A program made the position numbers and the translations under genes. This document shows positions 58,474 through 64,000 of a stretch of 64,000 bases of DNA, in pieces; the stretch's first letter is position 1, and each line of letters begins with the position of its first letter. Below the pieces are notes generated by a model that was not told the DNA's origin, did not search any database, and worked only from the letters and a program-made list of their open reading frames with translations. Origin of the DNA: Caprella mutica (lineage: Eukaryota; Arthropoda; Malacostraca; Amphipoda; Caprellidae); assembly GCA_947561585.1 (NCBI GenBank), contig CANNZV010001840.1:204664-268663 (forward strand), written 5' to 3'.

Positions 58474-58948
58474 ACTGGATAATGTGCACTCGTAGAGCGT
58501 ATACCTTCACAACCGCTTATCAATGACATGAACCATCCAAAAATTCATGTGTTATAAATGACCTTGACCTTTATCTGGTTCGCTCATAAAGTCTAATAAA
58601 ATGGTTCCTGGATATTGATCAATTATCCAACCAAATTCCAGACCATTTGGCGAAATACTTTTTGAAATATTGAGTTATTAATGACATTGACTTTGATTTT
58701 TGACCCGATCGCTGTCAAGATCTGACAAATTAGTTTTTGGATAATGATCTATCGACTCACCAAATTTCAGGTAATCAGTTTGAATACTTTTTGAGTTAAT
58801 GGGTTATAAATGACCTTGACCTTTAACCAAATTGCTTCTTAAATCGAACTATATGGTACCTGGACTTTGAGCAATCGTTCCACCAAATTTCAGGCATTAT
58901 GGTTGAATACTTATTGATTTATGCGAATAACAAGATGAAAAATGAATA
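58474..58948 (+). repeat. Half-site-rich repeat family Y, copy 1
   Basis: Starts with aatgtgcactcgtagagcg and ends with gcgaataacaagatgaaaaa. Inside, units of about 115 bp carry ttataaatgaccttgacctt, then atcgctcccaaa-type and ggttcctggac-type blocks. Diverged from copy 2, which follows directly. Confidence 0.85.
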
Positions 58949-59516
58949 AACTAGATCATGTGCACTCGTAGAGCGCATACCTTCTCCTCCGCTTTCACCC
59001 ATTCTCTCCCAAAATTTGAGAAACTGCTAACTGGATAATAACCAATCGTCCCACCAAGTTTCATGCAATATGGTACAATACTTTTTGAGTTATTGAGTTA
59101 TAAATGACCTTGACCTTGACCTTTGACCGGATCGCTCCCAAAATTCTACCAGATGGTTCCTGGACATTGACCAATCGTACCATCAAATTTCAGACAATTT
59201 GGTTGAACACTTTCAGAGTTATTGAGTTACAATTGGCCCTGACCTTGATCTTTGACCTTTCAACCGATCGCTCCCAAAATCTAACAAAATGGTTCCTGTA
59301 TATTGACCAATCGTCTCACCAAGTTTCATGCAATATGGTTCAATATTTTTTGAGTTATAAATGACCATGACCTTGACTTTTGACCTGGTTGCTCCCAAAA
59401 TTCTAGCAGCAGGTCACTGGATATTGACCAATCGTTTCACTAAATTTCAGACAATTTGGTTGAACACTTTTTCAGTTAAGCGAATAACAAGATGATAAAT
59501 AAATAAATAAATAAAT
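58949..59516 (+). repeat. Half-site-rich repeat family Y, copy 2
   Basis: Starts with actagatcatgtgcactcg and ends with aacaagatgataaataaata. About four inner units, each with TGACCTTGACC or TGACCTTTGACC. The (ATAA) tail and the constant head suggest a retroposed, SINE-like unit with inner duplications; a Helitron-like element with an inner minisatellite is another option. Confidence 0.85.
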
Positions 59517-60524
59517 GCCGATGAAAATATGACCTAGCCGCATTCTGCAAAGGTAATAAATTCCACTTCCATTTTGGCGAAAGTGATAAATACTCCTTCA
59601 AGACTTTTCCCAATTGTTTTAATCAATAAGGATAATGTATCTCATCATTTTAATGCAAACCTCATGAATATTTATAGCATATATTTAATTCCATACGTTT
59701 TTAAAGGTTTCATAATCAAAATTCTACAATACCCGTTTTACTTCCGACTTGCCAATTTTCAGTCTAAAGAAAAAGATTGTACCTACACCTATTGTTTTGA
59801 ATATTGGCTACGTAGCAATAATTAATCTCAACTAAAATATTCGTGCAAGGGTTTGAAATTGGGGAAACTTATTATAGAAACGTTTAAATACTTCATAAAT
59901 TAATTCAAATGGCAAGAGAAGGATGACATGCATTATTTATTTAACGAATTAAATTTGGAAATCAAAATAAAAAGTGTGCAAACTTTTTCTCCAGCGTCAG
60001 AATAATGTTTCGTATAATTGTTGTACAAAGAGTATGAAAAACTTTGAAGGTATGTAAAATATATGAGCTCGAATTTTATGCGATTTGCAGATTAATAATT
60101 CTAGACCTTAGTTCCATAATATATATTATTATTATGTAATAAACTCATTTTTTTCCGGAATCTTGAGAGGATTTGTAATTAATCCACAACAGAAATATTA
60201 AAGGTTTATTTATTATTTCATTTCGTCGATATTATTCAAAAAATTTCAAAATTCATTTCTCTAATAATGCGTGATTTTTTTAATCAACTTTAATATAAAC
60301 TGAGAAAAGAATCTAAGCAGAATATGCCATTGAAGTTACTGAAATAAAGAAATTAGTAATTATAATTATATACACTGAAGAAATATGCTTGAGAATTGTT
60401 ACTAAATGTTTTCTGCTTCGTCAGACCACATCATTAAGCATCGCTAGCTTATATCACTTTTGCCGCAGTAATTCATTTTAGAGCACAATTATAAGTCTAG
60501 TGCATATCCAACATAACACTAGAT
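59517..60524. other. AT-rich, no gene seen
   Basis: No coding or RNA signal. The short frame at 59574-59825 has no recognised feature. Confidence 0.6.
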
Positions 60525-60738
60525 AGCTAGAAAGGACATTCGTAGAGCACATACCTTCACCGCAACTACATTTGTTTGTTCTGGGTATGATCATTTACAA
60601 GCGTCAACCACGTGAAACAATGGCCAATCGTCCCATCAAATTTCTGGCAATTTGGTTGAGCACTTATTGAGTTATAAATGACCTTGACCTTTGACCCGAT
60701 CGCTCCCAAAATCCAATCAAACCATTCCTGGATAATGC
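60525..60738 (+). repeat. Half-site-rich repeat family Y, partial copy
   Basis: The head (tcgtagagcacatacctt) and one unit (ataaatgaccttgaccttt, gatcgctcccaaaatcca) are present. Confidence 0.75.
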
Positions 60739-61232
60739 GAAGGTATAAGAGCTCTTATAGATACAATCATATTGTTAGGTAGTATAGCATTAGTAAATGT
60801 ATTAAAGCAAGAGTGTGTTACCAGTGACTGAACTGATAATGAGTGTGCCATTGAGTTATATTGGAATAGTCAAAACTAACTATTAAACAGAGCATAGAAA
60901 GCTCTTTAATTTAGTAGAGCAAAGGGTGACATAAGTTCTACTTATCCTAATTTAATTTGGTTGAATCACTTAATAAAAATAATGAATGTCACAGACTTGT
61001 CTTTATTAATACCTCATGCAATATTTAATGGTTATAAATCATTGCCAAACAAAGAATAAATACTTTATTTATTAACTAATAAAAAGGTATAAATACTCTT
61101 ATTTGATATATGAGCTATGATTTATATTATTATGATTCAGTGTTATGTGGGTAAACTGATATCAACTAATTATTGATCCACCCTTCGTGTATATCTAAAT
61201 TTTCTAATGTTGTATATTTCCATGACACATAT
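60739..61232. other. AT-rich, no gene seen
   Basis: No coding or RNA signal. Confidence 0.6.
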
Positions 61233-63057
61233 CAAATTTTTAGAATTAGAGGATGTGGAGTAGATAGAAATAGAGGATGTGGAGTAGATGGAATTAGAGG
61301 ATGTGGAGTAGAAGGAATTAAAGGATGTGGAGTAGATAGAATTAGAGGATGTGGAGTAGATAGAATTAGAGGATGTGGAGTAGATAGAATTAGAGGATAT
61401 GGAGTAGATAGAATTAGAGGATGTGGAGTAAATAGAATTAGAGGATGTGGAGTAGATAGAATTAGAGGATGTGGAGTAGATAGAATTGGAGGATGTGGAG
61501 TAGATAGAATTAGAGGATGTAGAGTAGATAGAATTAGAGGATGTGGAGTAGATAGAATTAAAGGATGTGGAGTAGATAGAATTAGAGGATGTGGAGTAGA
61601 AGGAATTAGAGGATGTGGAGTAGATAGAATTAGAGGATGTGGAGTAGATAGAATTAGAGGATGTGGAGTAGAAGGAATTAGAGGATGTAGAGTAGATAGA
61701 ATTAGAGGACGTGGAGTAGAAGGAATTAGAGGATGTAGAGTAGAAGGAATTAGAAGATGTAGAGTAGATATAATTAGAGGACGTGGAGTAGATGGAATTA
61801 GAGGATGTGGAGTAGAAGGAATTAGAGGATGTGGAGTAGATAGAATTAGAGGATGTGGAGTAGATGGAATTAGAGGATGTGGAGTAGATAGAATTAGAGG
61901 ATTTGGAGTAGATAGAATTAGAGGATGTGGAATAGATAGAATTAGAGGATGTGGAGTAGAAGGAATTAGAGGATGTAGAGTAGATAGAATTAGAGGACGT
62001 GGAGTAGATGGAATTAGAGGATGTGGAGTAGATAGAATTAGAGGATGTGGAGTAGAAGGAATTAGAGGATGTAGAGTAGATAGAATTGGAGGACGTGGAA
62101 TAGATAGAATTAGAGGATGTAGAGTAGATAGAATTAGAGGATGTGGAGTAGATAGAATTAGAGGATGTGGAGTAGAAGGAATTAGAGGATGTGGAGTAGA
62201 TAGAATTAGAGGATGTGGAGTAGATAGAATTAGAGGATGTGGAGTAGAAGGAATTAGAGGATGTAGAGTAGATAGAATTAGAGGATGTGGAGTAGAAGGA
62301 ATTAGAGGGTGTAGAGTAGATAGAATTAGAGGATGTGGAGTAGATAGAATTAGAGGATGTGGAGTAGATAGAATTAGAGGATGTGGAGTAGAAGGAATTA
62401 GAGGATGTAGAGTAGATAGAATTAGAGGATGTGGAGTAGAAAGAATTAGAGGATGTAGAGTAGATAGAATTAGAGGATGTGGAGTAGATAGAATTAGAGG
62501 ATGTGGAGTAGATAGAATTAGAGGATGTAGAGTAGATAGAATTAGAGGATGTGGAGTAGATAGAATTAGAGGATGTGGAGTAGATAGAATTAGAGGATGT
62601 GGAGTAGATAGAATTAGAGGATGTGGAGTAGATAGAATTAGAGGATGTGGAGTAGATAGAATTAGAGGATGTGGAGTAGATAGAATTAGAGGATGTGGAG
62701 TAGATAGAATTAGAGGATGTGGAGTAGATGGAATTAGAGGATGTGGAGTAGATAGAATTAGAGGATGTGGAGTAGAAAGAATTAGAGGATGTAGAGTAGA
62801 TAGAATTAGAGGATGTGGAGTAGATAGAATTAGAGGATGTGGAGTAGATAGAATTAGAGGATGTAGAGTAGATAGAATTAGAGGATGTGGAGTAGATAGA
62901 ATTAGAGGATGTGGAGTAGATAGAATTAGAGGATGTGGAGTAGATAGAATTAGAGGATGTGGAGTAGATAGAATTAGAGGATGTGGAGTAGATAGAATTA
63001 GAGGATGTGGAGTAGATAGAATTAGAGGATGTGGAGTAGAAGGAATTAGAGGATCAC
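61233..63057. repeat. 24-bp satellite, about 76 copies
   Basis: The unit contains agaattagaggatgtggagt and agat. An open frame (ATG 61173 to TAG 63060, 629 codons) reads it as RIRGCGVD repeats. Changes between units mostly alter residues (D-R to E-G, G to R, C to Y or F), and no intron, conserved flank or domain is seen, so the frame is more likely a by-product of the 24-bp period than a gene. Confidence 0.95.
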
Positions 63058-63225
63058 TCTAGGTAATAATATTTTAAAGGAAAATAAAATAAACCAGTTA
63101 TCAACTATTTATTATAAAATTGCGAATGTGAAAGAATTAACCTGGAATTATATGATAAATCAATAAAGTCATGCAAATCATTTTGTGAAATAGACATTCA
63201 TAATCCACAGTAAGCTTTACAAGGA

Positions 63226-63580
63226 CATTTTCCGTTTGCTGGGTGCATTTGAAATATAATGCAGATAATGCAAATATATTTCTATCGTGGATAAGCGTTG
63301 TTATTTAATGACCTCTACGAAGACGGACGAAGATTGTAATCTGAAGTGGATTTGGAGAAACCTGGATTCGGATGAAAAACAATTAGGCTACATTCCTACA
63401 GAAAATGGCATAATAACAAAGAAGAAGAATTGCAAAAATGTCCACGACATGAAGTGAAAATCGAAAGTGTAACTTTTCTAAATAAATTTTTAATGCCGAT
63501 TTGTTCAAAGAAATTGTTACAATAATTATATTGTTACTATTTCATTTTCAACTGCGCCCAGCAAACAGAAAAGATTCCTT
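63226..63580. mobile_element. Possible MITE
   Basis: gtttgctgggtgca near 63234 mirrors tgcgcccagcaaac near 63557, with looser inverted similarity outside (acattttcc against aaaagatt). About 350 bp, no coding frame. Confidence 0.5.
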
Positions 63581-64000
63581 CACAAATATGAAAAATTGTT
63601 TTATTTATGGTTTTTACCCTAAATTTCACTTGTTAATATTTTAGGTAAGTGAGAACAATTTTTTATCGCATCTTTAGATTGCAATTATTTGTGCTTAAAA
63701 TATATCAGAATACCTAATTGCGGTAAGATTTTTGATATTAATATAACACAACGAATTACTTTATGAGATCTGAAATAAATATGAATAAATCCAGCATTTT
63801 AATGCAGTGAAATTAATTAATGCAGATACCTACTTATTTACCATTTAAGTTAAACATAATCAATAAGACATATTTAATAGCTCTTAAGAAGTTGCATTTA
63901 AATTTTAATATCTTAAAACGTGTTGTATATAAATTGTAAATGATGATACGTAGTTGATGCTGGATCATTCGAATATCTAACTAGGATTATTAGTGAAACT
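63581..64000. other. AT-rich, no gene seen
   Basis: No coding or RNA signal up to the window edge. Confidence 0.6.

Overview
The window looks like a piece of an arthropod nuclear genome, most likely an insect. Genes are split by GT-AG introns, intergenic DNA is AT-rich and full of minisatellites, and transposon relics abound (an I-type LINE, mariner-like relics, a hAT-like relic, MITEs). A hemipteran such as a planthopper would fit, but that is inference. No tRNA, rRNA or CRISPR array was found.

Two host genes are supported. (1) Positions 3054-6549 on the + strand hold the 3' end of a formin of the Cappuccino/FMN type: the whole FH2 domain and basic tail in ten exons, one intron of which is GC-AG. 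(2) Positions 34354-53524 on the - strand (possible first exon and TATA box near 54.92-54.97 kb) hold the complete coding sequence of the single muscle myosin heavy chain gene (Mhc). Summed exons give about 1,954 aa for the longer C-terminus. It has six sets of mutually exclusive exons (2 + 4 + 2 + 4 + 6 + 2 members: ATP-site region, relay, loop 2, lower 50K helix, converter, rod hinge) plus an optional C-terminal exon, so 1,536 combinations in principle. Members of a set are equal in length or differ by a multiple of 3. Three of the six converter exons end in a GC rather than GT donor.

Region by region: 0.2-0.6 kb minisatellite; 0.62-2.04 kb fold-back element with arms of about 600 bp; 2.05-2.57 kb copy of an unnamed dispersed repeat; 3.05-6.55 kb formin; 6.65-6.81 kb MITE; 6.85-9.40 kb 23-bp satellite (about 110 copies); 11.15-21.1 kb a nest of transposons, in which a hAT-like transposase relic is split by a 3.37-kb element with long terminal inverted repeats and TTAA-like flanks that carries a decayed reverse transcriptase, and by a full-length 5.88-kb I-type LINE with a 12-bp target duplication; 21.4-32 kb minisatellites, MITEs and three mariner-like relics; 32.07-32.96 kb 32-bp satellite; 34.35-54.97 kb Mhc; 56.85-57.71 kb 19-bp satellite related in sequence to the 23-bp one; 58.5-59.5 kb repeats dense in TGACCTTGACC nuclear-receptor half-sites; 61.2-63.06 kb 24-bp satellite with an open 629-codon frame; 63.2-63.6 kb MITE.

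Both host genes are cytoskeletal: the formin nucleates actin filaments and Mhc is the muscle motor. Nothing in the sequence suggests they are co-regulated. Exon edges were set by eye from splice consensus, reading frame and family conservation, with no transcript evidence.
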